The notes beneath the pieces are model-generated. The model was not told the origin of the DNA. It ran no database searches and worked only from the letters and a program-made list of their open reading frames with translations. Made by a program: the position numbers and the translations under genes. A stretch of 64,000 nucleotides of DNA from NCBI GenBank assembly GCA_002748835.1, contig PDTL01000018.1, positions 62,001 through 126,000 of the forward strand. The letters run 5' to 3'. The DNA comes from Deltaproteobacteria bacterium (GTDB taxonomy: Bacteria > Desulfobacterota > Desulfobacteria > Desulfobacterales > GCA-2748835). Positions 55,289-64,000 of this stretch are shown here, in pieces; position 1 is the stretch's first letter, and each line of letters begins with the position of its first letter.

Positions 55289-57238
55289 CTATGGCCCTGT
55301 CAGGGGTTCTGGAAGCTGTTTTGGTTTGTAAACAGCCAGCGTTGCCACGGCCAGCTCCCTGTCTCCGTTTTCAGCCAGCAGCCGGGCCAGGGCGGTGCGT
55401 GCGCAGTGATCATCCGGTTTCTGGTTGAGGTAGCGGGTGTAGTAACGAATGCTCTGCTCATCGTCATGTTTTTTTTGGGTAATTTCAGCTGCGAGTTTCA
55501 GCCCGCGGGTATTCAGGGGGGCTCGTGACAGGCCGGTGATAACCCGTTGTTCGGCGTCCTCAAGCGCTCCGGTCTGCATGTACAGAGCTGCCAGGAGAAA
55601 CAGGGGTTCTGCGGATGCCGGTGCTGCAGGGCACAGGCGTTTGATAGCAGGAATCGCCTCTGCGTAGCTGCCGGTTTTCATGCAGAGGGAAAACAGGGCG
55701 CGTGCCGCTTCCAGATATCCGGGAGAAAGCTTCAGGGCTGCCTGAAAAAAACCGATGGCCTCAGATGATTTACCGGATGCAGCAGCCAGGGTTCCCTGGA
55801 TGTAGGCAATGCGCGACGGACGGGTTTCCGGGTGCAGAACTGGTGGGGCTGATGACTGCAGAGAGCCGGTAAACAGGGCCTGAACGGTTGTCATCCCGTC
55901 GGGTGTTTTCGCATTCCACCGGACAGGGGGGCTGTCGTTTCCAAACGGGTCGATATGACTGACCCAGAGGTCTCCATCTGCAGAGCAGGTTCCCGAGGAG
56001 AAGAGGATCCAGCGGCTGTCCGGAGACCAGGAAACCTTGCGGGGCCGGGGGCAGGTGCGGTTGCAGAACAGGGGGCGTTTTCGGCCGCCCCGTGAAGGCA
56101 TCAGGATCAGGGTGCTGCACACAGCGGTTAGGGCAGCAGGTTGTGCGGAACGCTGCTCACAGATCAGCCATCGACCGTCTGGTGACGGGCTGGGGTGGGT
56201 GGTGTGCTGGCTGGGGGTGCTGACCACAGGAACAGGTCTTCCAGAGGCGCCAACATCCATGTTCAGACGCATGAGGGTCCAGTGGGCTGCGGTATCTGAT
56301 GTAAGCTTCAGGCGGCTGAAGTAGAGCCAGATGCCGTCCGGCGACCAGGCGGGTGTGGCATACAGGTAGCCAGGATCACTGGCACCGGGAACCGGTGTGG
56401 CCACGCCGTTTTCTGCATCCCAGCGATAGAGAAGACCGGCCGGAGGGCCAGATGACGCTTTGTTTCCCGCTTGGGAAGCGACCACCGCGACAACCTGTTT
56501 TCCACCCGGCGCCGGTGCAGGGGAGAAGATCTGTCCGCCCGGTGCAGGTGGAAAAAAGTGGTATTGGGGATCAAGAAACAGATGTGTGTTGAGGGGAAGG
56601 AGATAAAAACCTTCCGCACCGGGCGTCTGCTCAGGAACGAAGAGCAGATGGGAACCGCCGAAGGAATTTCGGACATATCCGGACAGGCTCTCAGATACGG
56701 TTGCAGGCAGCAGACCCCCTGGGGCGGAGATGCGGGTGATCCGCAACTGACAGGTCCGGGAACCTTGAGCAGATGTTGCCTGTTCATGAAGCAGCACCGG
56801 TGCAGACAGGGGCGTGTCCACAGTCTGGAGGATTACGCGATCGCCGGACAGGCTGTCCTGATCACTTCGGTAGACCCGAACCACAGCCGCATTGTTTACC
56901 GTACGGTCCTGGATTTCTTTCCAGATCTCCGGAGATGGCCGCCAGCCGGGCTGCTCAATTGTCTGGCTGTATCCCGGGCCGATATCGTTGAACTCAATGA
57001 CCAGGTTCCAGTGATTCGGTGCCGGATCTGAATCGCGCCACAGAATTTCCGGTGCAGGCACATCTGGCGGGAAAATGCAGCCGCTGACCGGGTGAAGGAT
57101 CTCAACGTCCGCATGGGCAATCGCAGGTAAGATCAGGCAGCAGCGCCATAAAAATTGGCTTTTCGCCGGATACATACCGATCAGATGCGCGGTGAACAGG
57201 AGGCAGAACAGGAGGGGCCATTTGTTTCGTAAGGTCAT
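55289..57238 (-). CDS. Exported beta-propeller (TolB/PD40-like) protein with C-terminal TPRs
   Basis: A protein of up to 649 residues. Residues about 45-470 are beta-rich with propeller-like repeats ending in SPDGRWLICE, WSPDGIWLYFS and WSPDSRWILFSSG (PD40/TolB type). Residues about 485-640 are TPR-like (IAYIQGTLAAASGKSSEAIGFFQAALKLSPG, and others). The export signal is odd: the first 20 residues are hydrophobic, and a second hydrophobic stretch at 29-43 ends in AHA-D, a good signal-peptidase site. A start at the Met codon at 57175 would give a conventional 22-residue signal. Neither start has a clear ribosome site. No function can be named beyond a likely periplasmic scaffold. Confidence 0.65.
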   Translation of the reverse strand: MTLRNKWPLLFCLLFTAHLIGMYPAKSQFLWRCCLILPAIAHADVEILHPVSGCIFPPDVPAPEILWRDSDPAPNHWNLVIEFNDIGPGYSQTIEQPGWRPSPEIWKEIQDRTVNNAAVVRVYRSDQDSLSGDRVILQTVDTPLSAPVLLHEQATSAQGSRTCQLRITRISAPGGLLPATVSESLSGYVRNSFGGSHLLFVPEQTPGAEGFYLLPLNTHLFLDPQYHFFPPAPGGQIFSPAPAPGGKQVVAVVASQAGNKASSGPPAGLLYRWDAENGVATPVPGASDPGYLYATPAWSPDGIWLYFSRLKLTSDTAAHWTLMRLNMDVGASGRPVPVVSTPSQHTTHPSPSPDGRWLICEQRSAQPAALTAVCSTLILMPSRGGRKRPLFCNRTCPRPRKVSWSPDSRWILFSSGTCSADGDLWVSHIDPFGNDSPPVRWNAKTPDGMTTVQALFTGSLQSSAPPVLHPETRPSRIAYIQGTLAAASGKSSEAIGFFQAALKLSPGYLEAARALFSLCMKTGSYAEAIPAIKRLCPAAPASAEPLFLLAALYMQTGALEDAEQRVITGLSRAPLNTRGLKLAAEITQKKHDDEQSIRYYTRYLNQKPDDHCARTALARLLAENGDRELAVATLAVYKPKQLPEPLTGP

Positions 57239-57482
57239 ATCGGGTGGTTGCCTTCACCGGGCTGTGCGTTGAATGGTTGATATCGCGCCTAACGGTTCCG
57301 TTCACAGGAAAGAATCTGTTCATATACGTTAGCAGATCAGCGTCGCGGCGTCTTGTAAAAAACGTCCGTATCCTCAGGTTCCCCAAAATCCGGGCTGTCC
57401 TTGCTATCCGGAACGATATTTTTTACAATCAGCGTGTGGAAAAGAACTGAAAAAATCTGCACCCACGAGGGAGGAGGTTACC

Positions 57483-58628
57483 ATGGAATCCCGTCTGTTT
57501 TCGATTCTGGACACCGATGCACTCAAGGTGAGTACGGAAACCTGTATTTTGTGTGAAACCTGTGTTGAAACCTGCTGTACAGCCGGCCCCACCGGGGATG
57601 AAAAAATGACGCCCATGGGGCGGCTTCAGATCATTGGGGCGCTGCTGTCCGGAGAGACCCCGGATACGGAATCGGTACGCGCACTCTACTACTGTACCGA
57701 GTGCGGGCGCTGTGACACGGTCTGTCCCATGGATATCCCTGTCTCCGGGACAATTGCCGATGCCAAGGTTGTGCTGGTATCCAGGGGCCTGGGGCCGCTT
57801 GAAAAACATGAGTCAATGATCCGCGGGATTCTGAAAAACCGGAACGCGGTCAACAAGCCGGCCGAAGAACGTCTGGCCTGGATTCCGGAGGCATATCGGG
57901 ATCAGGTGGCCTTTGATGATGCCCCGTCAGACACCGTGCTCTATGTGGGATGCCTGTCCTCCTTCGTGGATAAACAGACAGCAGCGGCCAGTCTGGAGAT
58001 CCTGATGCAGGGCGGGGTGGATTTCAAACTGCTTAGTGATGAGTACTGCTGCGGAATTTATCCCTACAATGCCGGAAAATGGGACGAGGCTCTGGCGATT
58101 TTTACGGAGATGCAGGAGATGTTCAAGGCGTTCGGCATCCGCCGGATGATTGTGCCCTGTGCCGGATGCCATCGGTGTTTTTCCGCCTATTATCCGCGAC
58201 TGCTGCCGGATTTTGATGTGGAGATTCTGCATATCACGGAAGTGATCGGGGACCTGGTCCGGGAAGACAAACTCGCTTTCAAACCCGGCGGTGATACGGT
58301 GACCGTGCATGATGCCTGTAAAACCGGCCGGAAGTGGGGGCAGTATGAACGCGCGCGGGAGATCCTGAGCGCCATGGATTTGACCGTAGCCGAGCTGGCG
58401 GAAAATCGGGAATCTGCCCTCTGCTGCGGATCCGGATCCGGAGTCCGGTCCCTGGATGCAAAACTCTCCATGCAGATCGCCGGGAAGGTGCTTGATAATG
58501 TAACGGCGCCAGACCTGGTCTCCACCTGCCCGTTTTGTATTTTCAATTTCAATTATACGGCGAAAAAGACGGAAAAACCCGTGAAGGCACGGCATATTGC
58601 CTCACTGGTGAGGGCGCGGCTGGTGTGA
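57483..58628 (+). CDS. CCG-domain iron-sulfur oxidoreductase (HdrD/GlpC-like)
   Basis: A 381-residue cytoplasmic redox protein. It has two N-terminal [4Fe-4S] motifs (CILCETCVETCC at about 21-32; CTECGRCDTVCP at about 71-82) and two cysteine-rich CCG domains (YCCGIYPYNAGKWDE...CAGCHRC; LCCGSGSGV...CPFCIFNF). This is the layout of heterodisulfide reductase subunit D and related lactate or glycolate oxidase subunits; the substrate is unknown. GGAGGAGG precedes the ATG. It stands alone: the upstream gene diverges, and a 10-base inverted repeat (57353-57362 with 57419-57428) lies in the leader. Confidence 0.9.
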   Translation: MESRLFSILDTDALKVSTETCILCETCVETCCTAGPTGDEKMTPMGRLQIIGALLSGETPDTESVRALYYCTECGRCDTVCPMDIPVSGTIADAKVVLVSRGLGPLEKHESMIRGILKNRNAVNKPAEERLAWIPEAYRDQVAFDDAPSDTVLYVGCLSSFVDKQTAAASLEILMQGGVDFKLLSDEYCCGIYPYNAGKWDEALAIFTEMQEMFKAFGIRRMIVPCAGCHRCFSAYYPRLLPDFDVEILHITEVIGDLVREDKLAFKPGGDTVTVHDACKTGRKWGQYERAREILSAMDLTVAELAENRESALCCGSGSGVRSLDAKLSMQIAGKVLDNVTAPDLVSTCPFCIFNFNYTAKKTEKPVKARHIASLVRARLV

Positions 58629-58731
58629 GGGTTACTGACAGGGGATTGGCAGGGGGTCAGGCTTCAGATCCGGCGGTAACCGGCGTTACTCGGGTGAACG
58701 GTTTTTGTTTGTCAGAAAAGCCGCGTGTTGT

Positions 58732-59133
58732 TCATGGTGCCTCATCGCCTGAACGCCTGGACAGCTTGGGGTTGTTCCAGTGGCGGGTTTTGTCCCGGCG
58801 GGTTTTTTTGTCCATGTTGTTGCGGATGGCAGTGGTGAGATCAATGCCGGTTTGATTGGCAATGCAGCCAATGACAAAGAGAAGATCCGCCAGCTCATCC
58901 CCCAGATCCGGTTTTTCCCCATCGCGTTTAAAGCTTTGCTCGCCGTATATCCGCGTCATGATCCGGGCCACTTCCCCGGTTTCTTCCATGAGGATTCCCA
59001 GGTTGGTCAACTCCGAAAAATAACGAACCCCAAAGTTTCGGACCCAGTCGTGGATTGCTTCCTGATAGGCGCGGATGGAGAGGGGGGTGGTATCGGTGTC
59101 TGGAAGCGGGAAAGGAACATCAGAATTGGACAT
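58732..59133 (-). CDS. MazG-like nucleotide pyrophosphohydrolase
   Basis: A 133-residue all-alpha NTP pyrophosphohydrolase of the MazG/dUTPase superfamily, single-domain type. Seen: the metal-binding EExxE motif in LGILMEETGEVARIM (about 45-59) and the downstream DELADLLFVI acidic motif (about 78-87). Such proteins hydrolyse non-canonical or damaged nucleotides. The substrate is unknown. It is the gene after the second thiolase on the same strand, but a terminator lies between. Confidence 0.88.
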   Translation of the reverse strand: MSNSDVPFPLPDTDTTPLSIRAYQEAIHDWVRNFGVRYFSELTNLGILMEETGEVARIMTRIYGEQSFKRDGEKPDLGDELADLLFVIGCIANQTGIDLTTAIRNNMDKKTRRDKTRHWNNPKLSRRSGDEAP

Positions 59134-59186
59134 GGTGTTTCAATGCCTCGGTAAAAAATCTTTTTGGTTAGGATTTCAAAAATCAA

Positions 59187-59212
59187 GGCCCCCGGCAGAA
59201 CCGCCGGAGGCC
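59187..59212 (-). terminator. Terminator after the second thiolase gene
   Basis: On the minus strand GGCCTCCGGC pairs with GCCGGGGGCC (one G-T pair) around a 6-base loop, followed by TTGATTTTTG. It lies 11 bases after the stop codon. Confidence 0.7.
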
Positions 59213-59223
59213 GTTGTTTTCAG

Positions 59224-60429
59224 TTAAATATCACGGGTCCAGAGGGAGGCGATGGCCGGGCCGCCGCCAACGCAGAGCGAGGCCCCGCCGGTGGTCAGGT
59301 TGAGGCGTTCCATCTCGTAATAGAGGCTCACGATGATCCGGAGGGCGGTACACCCCACCGGGTGGCCCAGGGCGATGCCGGAACCGTTATGGTTGACCTT
59401 GTCCATGGAGAGATCCATGCCAAAGTCTTCCTTGAGCATGCGGCCTACACCGAGGAACTGAGCGGCAAACGCTTCGTTGATTTCCCAGTATTCCACATCC
59501 TCAAATCCCATGCCAGCCTGGTTGAGGCACTTGGGAATCACGACGGCCGGGCCCAGGCCCATGACCTGGGGATCAATCCCTTCGTTACAGATATTGACGA
59601 GTTTCATGAGGGGAGTAAGCCCCAGTTCTGCGGCTTTTTCCTTTGACATGAGGATCACGGCCGCAGCACCGTCGTTGATGCCGGACGCATTGGCCGCAGT
59701 CACCACGCCGTCCTTTTTGAATGCCGGGCGCAGTTTAGCCATGCTTTCCAGGTTGGCATCGCGGATCAGGTGCTCGTCGGTGTCAAAGACGGTGGATCCT
59801 TTGCGGGATTTCAACTCTACGGGAACAATTTCCCGTTTGAAGAAACCGGCTTCGATGGCAGCTGCCGCTCGCTGATGGCTCATGAGCGCGAGTTCATCAC
59901 AGGCTTCGCGGGTCAGATTGTATTTTTCAGCAATGTTTTCCGCTGTCATGCCCATGTGACCGGGGACCAGCTCGTCCACCAGGCCGTCGTGGAGCATACT
60001 GTCTTCAATGGTACCAGGCCCCATGCGATAGCCCTGGCGGCCTTTGGGCAGGAGATAAGGGGCAGAAGACATGTTTTCCGTTCCCACAACCAGGGCCACT
60101 TCCGTTTTTCCCAGCATGATGTTGTGGCTGGCAATCTCGAGCGCACGCATGCCAGATGCGCAGTTCTGGTTCACGGACACGGCGCTGCTGCGGTGGGGGA
60201 GTCCGGCGCGCATGGCGACCTGGCGGGCGGGAAGCGAGCCCTGCATGGCCACATAAATCTGCCCCATGCTCATTTCATCAATGATTTCCGGATCAATACC
60301 GGCACGCTGGATGGCTTCCTTTGCCACGGTGATGGCAAGATCCCGGGCAGAGACATCCTTGATGGTTCCTAAGAATTTACCGATTGCCGTGCGGCAGGCA
60401 CTGACCATTACAACTTCTTTTACATGCAT
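59224..60429 (-). CDS. Acetyl-CoA C-acetyltransferase (second thiolase)
   Basis: A 401-residue thiolase. Seen: Cys90 in VNQNCASGMRALEIA, the GHP histidine in NGSGIALGHPVGCTALRI, and Cys386 in ASLCVGGGPAIASLW. It stands alone on its own transcript. The sequence resembles biosynthetic acetoacetyl-CoA thiolases, so it could serve the acetoacetyl-CoA step of PHA synthesis or fatty-acid breakdown. ATG 60429 has GGAGG five bases upstream; a GTG three bases earlier is too close to that site. Confidence 0.92.
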   Translation of the reverse strand: MHVKEVVMVSACRTAIGKFLGTIKDVSARDLAITVAKEAIQRAGIDPEIIDEMSMGQIYVAMQGSLPARQVAMRAGLPHRSSAVSVNQNCASGMRALEIASHNIMLGKTEVALVVGTENMSSAPYLLPKGRQGYRMGPGTIEDSMLHDGLVDELVPGHMGMTAENIAEKYNLTREACDELALMSHQRAAAAIEAGFFKREIVPVELKSRKGSTVFDTDEHLIRDANLESMAKLRPAFKKDGVVTAANASGINDGAAAVILMSKEKAAELGLTPLMKLVNICNEGIDPQVMGLGPAVVIPKCLNQAGMGFEDVEYWEINEAFAAQFLGVGRMLKEDFGMDLSMDKVNHNGSGIALGHPVGCTALRIIVSLYYEMERLNLTTGGASLCVGGGPAIASLWTRDI

Positions 60430-60452
60430 CACAGCCTCCTTTTGTTTTCAGA

Positions 60453-60484
60453 TGAACGGTTGAAAAATATAATAAAATCGTTCA
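60453..60484. promoter_or_regulatory. Inverted repeat in the thiolase promoter region
   Basis: TGAACG (60453-60458) and CGTTCA (60479-60484) flank a 20-base AT-rich centre that probably contains the -10 element (TATTAT/TTATAT on the minus strand). The half-site equals the left arm of the FadR-like box at the fad operon. Confidence 0.4.
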
Positions 60485-60550
60485 CATGGATGAAACCGAC
60501 AGGTCTTTGCCTGAAACGCCTGGGTCACGGGGCGGTTGAACGCTCGATTC

Positions 60551-61852
60551 TCAGGCGTCCCGGCGGATCCGTACCGAATTGGCGTGAGCGTTCAGTCCTT
60601 CAATCTCCGCCAACCGGATAATGGCATCTGATTCCGCAGCCAGGGCGTCTTTGGAATAATGGATCAGGCTCGTTTTTTTGGTAAAGTGGTCCACGGACAG
60701 GGCTGACGAGAACCGCGCGGTTCCCGCCGTGGGCAGCACGTGATTGGGCCCGGCAATGTAGTCACCCACCGGTTCCGGGGTATAGTGGCCCATGAAGACG
60801 GCACCGGCGTTTCGGACCTTCCCCACGTGCGCGAGCGGATCTTCGATGAGGAGTTCCAGGTGCTCGGGGGCCAGACGATTGGACAGGGTAAAGGCGGTAT
60901 CCAGATCCGGCACTACGAGGATGGCGCCAAAATCCTCGATGGACGGCTGGGCAATCGCTTTGCGATTCAGGTGTTCAATTTGTCGGTATACCGCCGCTTT
61001 CACCTGTTCGGCGAGATCTGCAGAGGGGGTGACCAGGATCGCCGAGGCCATGACATCGTGCTCGGCCTGGGAAAGCAGATCTGCGGCAACGTGCTCGGGA
61101 TTGGCCGAGGCATCTGCGATGGCAAGAATTTCACTGGGGCCGGCGATCATGTCGATCCCCACCGTACCGGAAACGATTTTTTTGGCGAGCGTTACATAGA
61201 TATTACCCGGACCCACGATAACATCCACCTTTTTGACGCGTTCTGTGCCGTAGGCAAGGGCGGCAATGGCCCAGGCGCTGCCGGCCTTGTAGACGGTATC
61301 AATACCGGTCCGCTTTGCCGCCACCAGCAGGTGCGGATCAATGGTGCCTTCTTTTGTGGGCGGAGTCATGAGGGAGACGTGGTCCACACCGGCGATTTTG
61401 GCCGGGATGGCGCCCATGAGCACCGAGGAGACCAGGGGTGTTTTACCGCCCGTAGCCCCGGGCGCGTAGACACCGGCAGCTTCCACGGGCTGGATCAGCT
61501 GGCCTAAAAAGACGCCGGGCCGATCCAGGGTGATCCAGGAAGGGGTCCGCTGTTTTTTGTGAAACGCTTCGATCTGCGCTACGGCCTGCTCAAGCGCCGC
61601 GATAAAGTGCACGTCAACGGTTTTTTCGGCAGCGTGAAAGTCAGCTTCTGTGACCTCCAGGTTGTCTGCCGTCAGGTTCGGGGCGTCGAATTGGCGGGTG
61701 TAGTCGATGAGGGCCGCATCTCCTCGTTTTTTCACATCGTCCAGGATGCCGGTGACGGTAGTCAGCTGTTCATCAGAAAACCCGAGGCCGCGGTCAATGA
61801 TGTCTGCCACGCGTTTTTCAGCAGCTTCAGACGGATAGGTATATATCTTCAT
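60551..61852 (-). CDS. hisD: Histidinol dehydrogenase
   Basis: A 433-residue zinc enzyme for the last two oxidations of histidine synthesis. Seen: the conserved GPGNIYVTLAKKIV, the AGPSEILAIADASANPEHVAADLLSQAEHD signature, and the catalytic Glu-His pair in LAPEHLELLIEDP (about 320). The length is normal. The frame stays open to 61927; ATG 61852 (MKIYTYPSEAAEKRV) is the family start. No other his genes are nearby, as is common where the pathway is scattered. Confidence 0.95.
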   Translation of the reverse strand: MKIYTYPSEAAEKRVADIIDRGLGFSDEQLTTVTGILDDVKKRGDAALIDYTRQFDAPNLTADNLEVTEADFHAAEKTVDVHFIAALEQAVAQIEAFHKKQRTPSWITLDRPGVFLGQLIQPVEAAGVYAPGATGGKTPLVSSVLMGAIPAKIAGVDHVSLMTPPTKEGTIDPHLLVAAKRTGIDTVYKAGSAWAIAALAYGTERVKKVDVIVGPGNIYVTLAKKIVSGTVGIDMIAGPSEILAIADASANPEHVAADLLSQAEHDVMASAILVTPSADLAEQVKAAVYRQIEHLNRKAIAQPSIEDFGAILVVPDLDTAFTLSNRLAPEHLELLIEDPLAHVGKVRNAGAVFMGHYTPEPVGDYIAGPNHVLPTAGTARFSSALSVDHFTKKTSLIHYSKDALAAESDAIIRLAEIEGLNAHANSVRIRRDA

Positions 61853-61918
61853 GTGATAAAAACCTTTTTTGATCTGTTTCAATGTGTCATATACCCTTGT
61901 CAGGGCAGGGGAATCCGT

Positions 61919-61948
61919 TTTCACCAACGCCGGCGCGTTGACGTGAAA
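61919..61948. other. Hairpin in the hisD/DUF401 divergent gap
   Basis: TTTCAC (61919-61924) pairs with GTGAAA (61943-61948). Inside lies AACGC-CGGC-GCGTT. It sits between the hisD start and the DUF401 start (about 225 bases of gap) and could be an operator or RNA structure. Confidence 0.35.
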
Positions 61949-62077
61949 CCCGCTTCTCTTGTTGTAACGTAATTTGATAGCATAAACTTTTTTTTATGAT
62001 TTGTAAATAATTTAAACGGGCTATCCTCCGGCGTTTTCATCGCCTGGAAGCTCCCGCATCGGTGAAAAGATCGTCTC

Positions 62078-63364
62078 ATGTTTGGTATCCACATTCCTGC
62101 GTTGATCCGCCTGCTGGCGGTATTTGTCCTGATTCTCTTTCTGATTCGGAAGAAAGTTTCCCTGGGCAACACCTTTTTTATCGGGACCGTTTGCATGGGG
62201 CTGGTCTTCGGTCTGGGTCCGCTGGCCATCGGAAAAAGCGTTCTGACGTCGTGCACCCATGTCAAAACCCTGGCCCTGACCGCCATTGTGGTTCTGATCC
62301 TTATTTTAAGCAGCAGCCTGGACCGGTCAGGCCAGATGCGGGTGATGCTCGATGCCTTCAAGGGACTGATCCGTTCACCCCGGCTGAACCTTGTGCTCTT
62401 CCCCTCCCTGATCGGGCTGCTTCCCATGCCCGGCGGGGCGATTTTTTCCGCGCCCATGGTCAAAGAACTGGGCGCCCGCTCCGGGTATTCTCCGGCACGG
62501 CTCAGCTATGTGAATTACTGGTTCCGCCATGTCTGGGAGTTCTGGTGGCCCCTTTATCCGGGGGTGCTCCTTACCACCACCCTTGCCGGCATAGATATCA
62601 TACGGTTCATGGGGTTCATGTTCCCCCTCAGCATCCTGGCCCTGGGCGTGGGGTTTGTGTTTTTGAAAGCCGACACGCCGCCAGAACAAAGGGATGATGC
62701 GGCGGCACCTTCGCGGCAGCCGGTACGGTTTCTCATCAGCCTGGTGCCGGTGCTCATCGTCATCATCGGCGGTCTGGGTACCGGGTTTTTCCTGTCCGCC
62801 ATCTTTTCGGACTGGATGATCGCCAAGGAGGTGGGTCTGATCCTCTCGCTGCTGGTTTCCATTGCCTTTGTCTGGATCCGCACCGGCATGGACAAGAACG
62901 CCTGCCGGGAGATGCTTTTCAACCGGAATCTCATGAATATGATCTATATGATTCTGACCATCCTGATGTTCAAGGAAGTGCTCGAACAAGGGGATGCGGT
63001 AACCGCAGTGACAGGAGACTTGTTGCACCTGCATATCCCGGTGGCGGCCATTGTCATGATACTGCCGTTTCTGGTGGGGGTGGTCACGGGGATCACCATC
63101 GCGTTTGTGGGCAGTACCTTCCCCATCCTGATCCCCCTGATCCAGGCCATGGATCCGGGGGCCGCCCTGATGCCCTACATGATGCTGGGTCTCTCCATCG
63201 GGTTTGTGGGGGTGCTGGTGTCGCCGGTTCACCTGTGCTTCATTCTCACCAATGAGTACTTCCGGGTGGACACCGCAACGGTGTATGCGGTACTGGTCAA
63301 GCCGGCTCTGGGACTGGGTGCGATGGCGCTGGTTTATTACGCAGTGCTTCGGGCGATCATCTGA
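62078..63364 (+). CDS. DUF401 family polytopic membrane protein
   Basis: A 428-residue inner-membrane protein with about ten to eleven hydrophobic segments. The family signature-like LPMPGGAIFSAPMVKELG near 115, and a matching FLVGVVTGITIAFVGSTFPILIPLI in the second half, suggest an inverted-repeat transporter fold as in ion/anion-transporter relatives. Substrate unknown. The ribosome site is weak. The rhomboid gene follows after 70 bases on the same strand. Confidence 0.85.
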   Translation: MFGIHIPALIRLLAVFVLILFLIRKKVSLGNTFFIGTVCMGLVFGLGPLAIGKSVLTSCTHVKTLALTAIVVLILILSSSLDRSGQMRVMLDAFKGLIRSPRLNLVLFPSLIGLLPMPGGAIFSAPMVKELGARSGYSPARLSYVNYWFRHVWEFWWPLYPGVLLTTTLAGIDIIRFMGFMFPLSILALGVGFVFLKADTPPEQRDDAAAPSRQPVRFLISLVPVLIVIIGGLGTGFFLSAIFSDWMIAKEVGLILSLLVSIAFVWIRTGMDKNACREMLFNRNLMNMIYMILTILMFKEVLEQGDAVTAVTGDLLHLHIPVAAIVMILPFLVGVVTGITIAFVGSTFPILIPLIQAMDPGAALMPYMMLGLSIGFVGVLVSPVHLCFILTNEYFRVDTATVYAVLVKPALGLGAMALVYYAVLRAII

Positions 63365-63434
63365 AGATCAAGGGTGGTTTTTCCATGCGGGAAGCGGGAA
63401 CACAGGGGTATGGGCGACAGAAGCGGAGACTGAG

Positions 63435-64000
63435 ATGATCCCCATTCGGGACACCACCCCGTCTGCCACCTATCCGGTGGTGACAACGGCCCTGATTGCC
63501 GTGAATGTAATTTTTTTCATGGTTCAGTCGGGCTACGGGCCGAATGAGGACGCCCTGCTCTATCTGTACGGTCTGGTGCCGGCCAAGTGGACCCTCCCCC
63601 AGTGGCAGGCGCATTTCTCCACCAGCAACCGGCTGTTCACCCTTCTCTCCTATATGTTTCTCCACGGCGGGATCTGGCATCTGATCGGCAATATGTGGAG
63701 TCTTTATATTTTTGGGGACAATGTGGAAGACCATCTGGGGCACCTGCGGTATCTGTTGTTCTATCTCCTCTGCGGGGTGGTCTCCGGTTTTTCCCACATG
63801 ATGCTCAACCGGCTGTCCGATGTTCCCACCATCGGTGCCAGCGGGGCGATTGCCGGTGTCATGGGCGCCTATTTTCTCTTGTACCCAAGGGCCCGGATCC
63901 TGACCCTGATCCCGATTATCATCATCCCCTGGTTCATCGAATTACCGGCCTTTGTCTTTCTCGGAATCTGGTTTTTGATGCAGCTGCTCAATGCGGCCGG
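63435..64000 (+). CDS. Rhomboid-family intramembrane serine protease (partial, cut by window end)
   Basis: The first 188 residues of a rhomboid protease. Seen: first membrane helix (VVTTALIAVNVIFFMVQSG), the loop and TM2 motif (SYMFLHGGIWHLIGNMWSLYIFGDNVEDHLG), and the catalytic-serine motif GASGAIAGVMGAY. The catalytic His lies beyond the window. GGAG stands seven bases before the ATG. Confidence 0.9.
   Translation, partial: MIPIRDTTPSATYPVVTTALIAVNVIFFMVQSGYGPNEDALLYLYGLVPAKWTLPQWQAHFSTSNRLFTLLSYMFLHGGIWHLIGNMWSLYIFGDNVEDHLGHLRYLLFYLLCGVVSGFSHMMLNRLSDVPTIGASGAIAGVMGAYFLLYPRARILTLIPIIIIPWFIELPAFVFLGIWFLMQLLNAA

Overview
The window looks like a chromosomal segment of an anaerobic Gram-negative bacterium of the Desulfobacterota (sulfate-reducer type, Desulfobacteria-like). 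This is an inference from gene content: type IV pilus and BamD outer-membrane genes, an oxygen-detoxification set (FprA flavodiiron protein, rubredoxin, small ferredoxin), a YedF-type sulfur protein, DsrE and CCG-domain (HdrD/GlpC-like) redox proteins, a sodium-pump decarboxylase beta subunit, several beta-oxidation enzymes and an archaeal-type prolyl-tRNA synthetase. There are no rRNA or tRNA genes, CRISPR arrays, transposases, integrases or phage genes that I can see.

Layout. 0-3.7 kb: a DHH phosphoesterase, a CoA-disulfide reductase fused to rhodanese, and an enoyl-CoA hydratase with its own promoter and palindrome. 3.8-9.05 kb: a minus-strand run reading GAF/HD-GYP sensor, PHA synthase, lone cyclic-nucleotide-binding domain, OadG-like subunit, OadB-like sodium pump. 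9.2-19.15 kb: pilMNOPQ followed by a giant Ig-like (Big_1) lipoprotein, closed by a strong terminator. 19.15-19.75 kb: a 600-base, very AT-rich gap. 19.75-23.3 kb: dnaN and gyrB, adjacent and without recF. 23.6-27.3 kb: a thiolase and a hydroxyacyl-CoA dehydrogenase/enoyl-CoA hydratase operon with a FadR-like operator. 27.7-31.1 kb: purN, trxA-trxB, bamD, rpmB. 31.1-37.1 kb: traB-like, ispG, proS, relA/spoT operon. 37.3-41.6 kb: yedF, a DUF748 (AsmA-like) protein and nth. 41.8-49.5 kb: a minus-strand run from a small unknown gene and rubredoxin through fprA, ferredoxin, DsrE and a HEAT-like protein to an RND efflux pair. 49.8-53.6 kb: gmhB, recD2 and a flavin reductase/ArsC-like fusion. 53.9-55.3 kb: Memo-family gene and cobO. 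55.3-64 kb: a TolB/TPR-like protein, a CCG-domain iron-sulfur protein, MazG-like pyrophosphohydrolase, a second thiolase, hisD, a DUF401 membrane protein and a rhomboid protease that runs off the end.

Base composition changes visibly: about 6-23 kb (phaC through gyrB) is much AT-richer (roughly 30-45% G+C in lines counted by hand) than the flanks (about 50-65%). That block carries core genes, so it is not simply foreign DNA. The genes left of the AT-rich gap run left and dnaN-gyrB run right, as might be expected beside a replication origin, but dnaA is absent and only one DnaA-box-like 9-mer was seen.

The most unusual signal is an 86-87 base element present twice, at 45051-45136 and inverted at 53776-53862. 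Both copies lie in the same orientation relative to the gene that follows, shortly before its start codon, and both keep a hairpin although the arm sequences differ.
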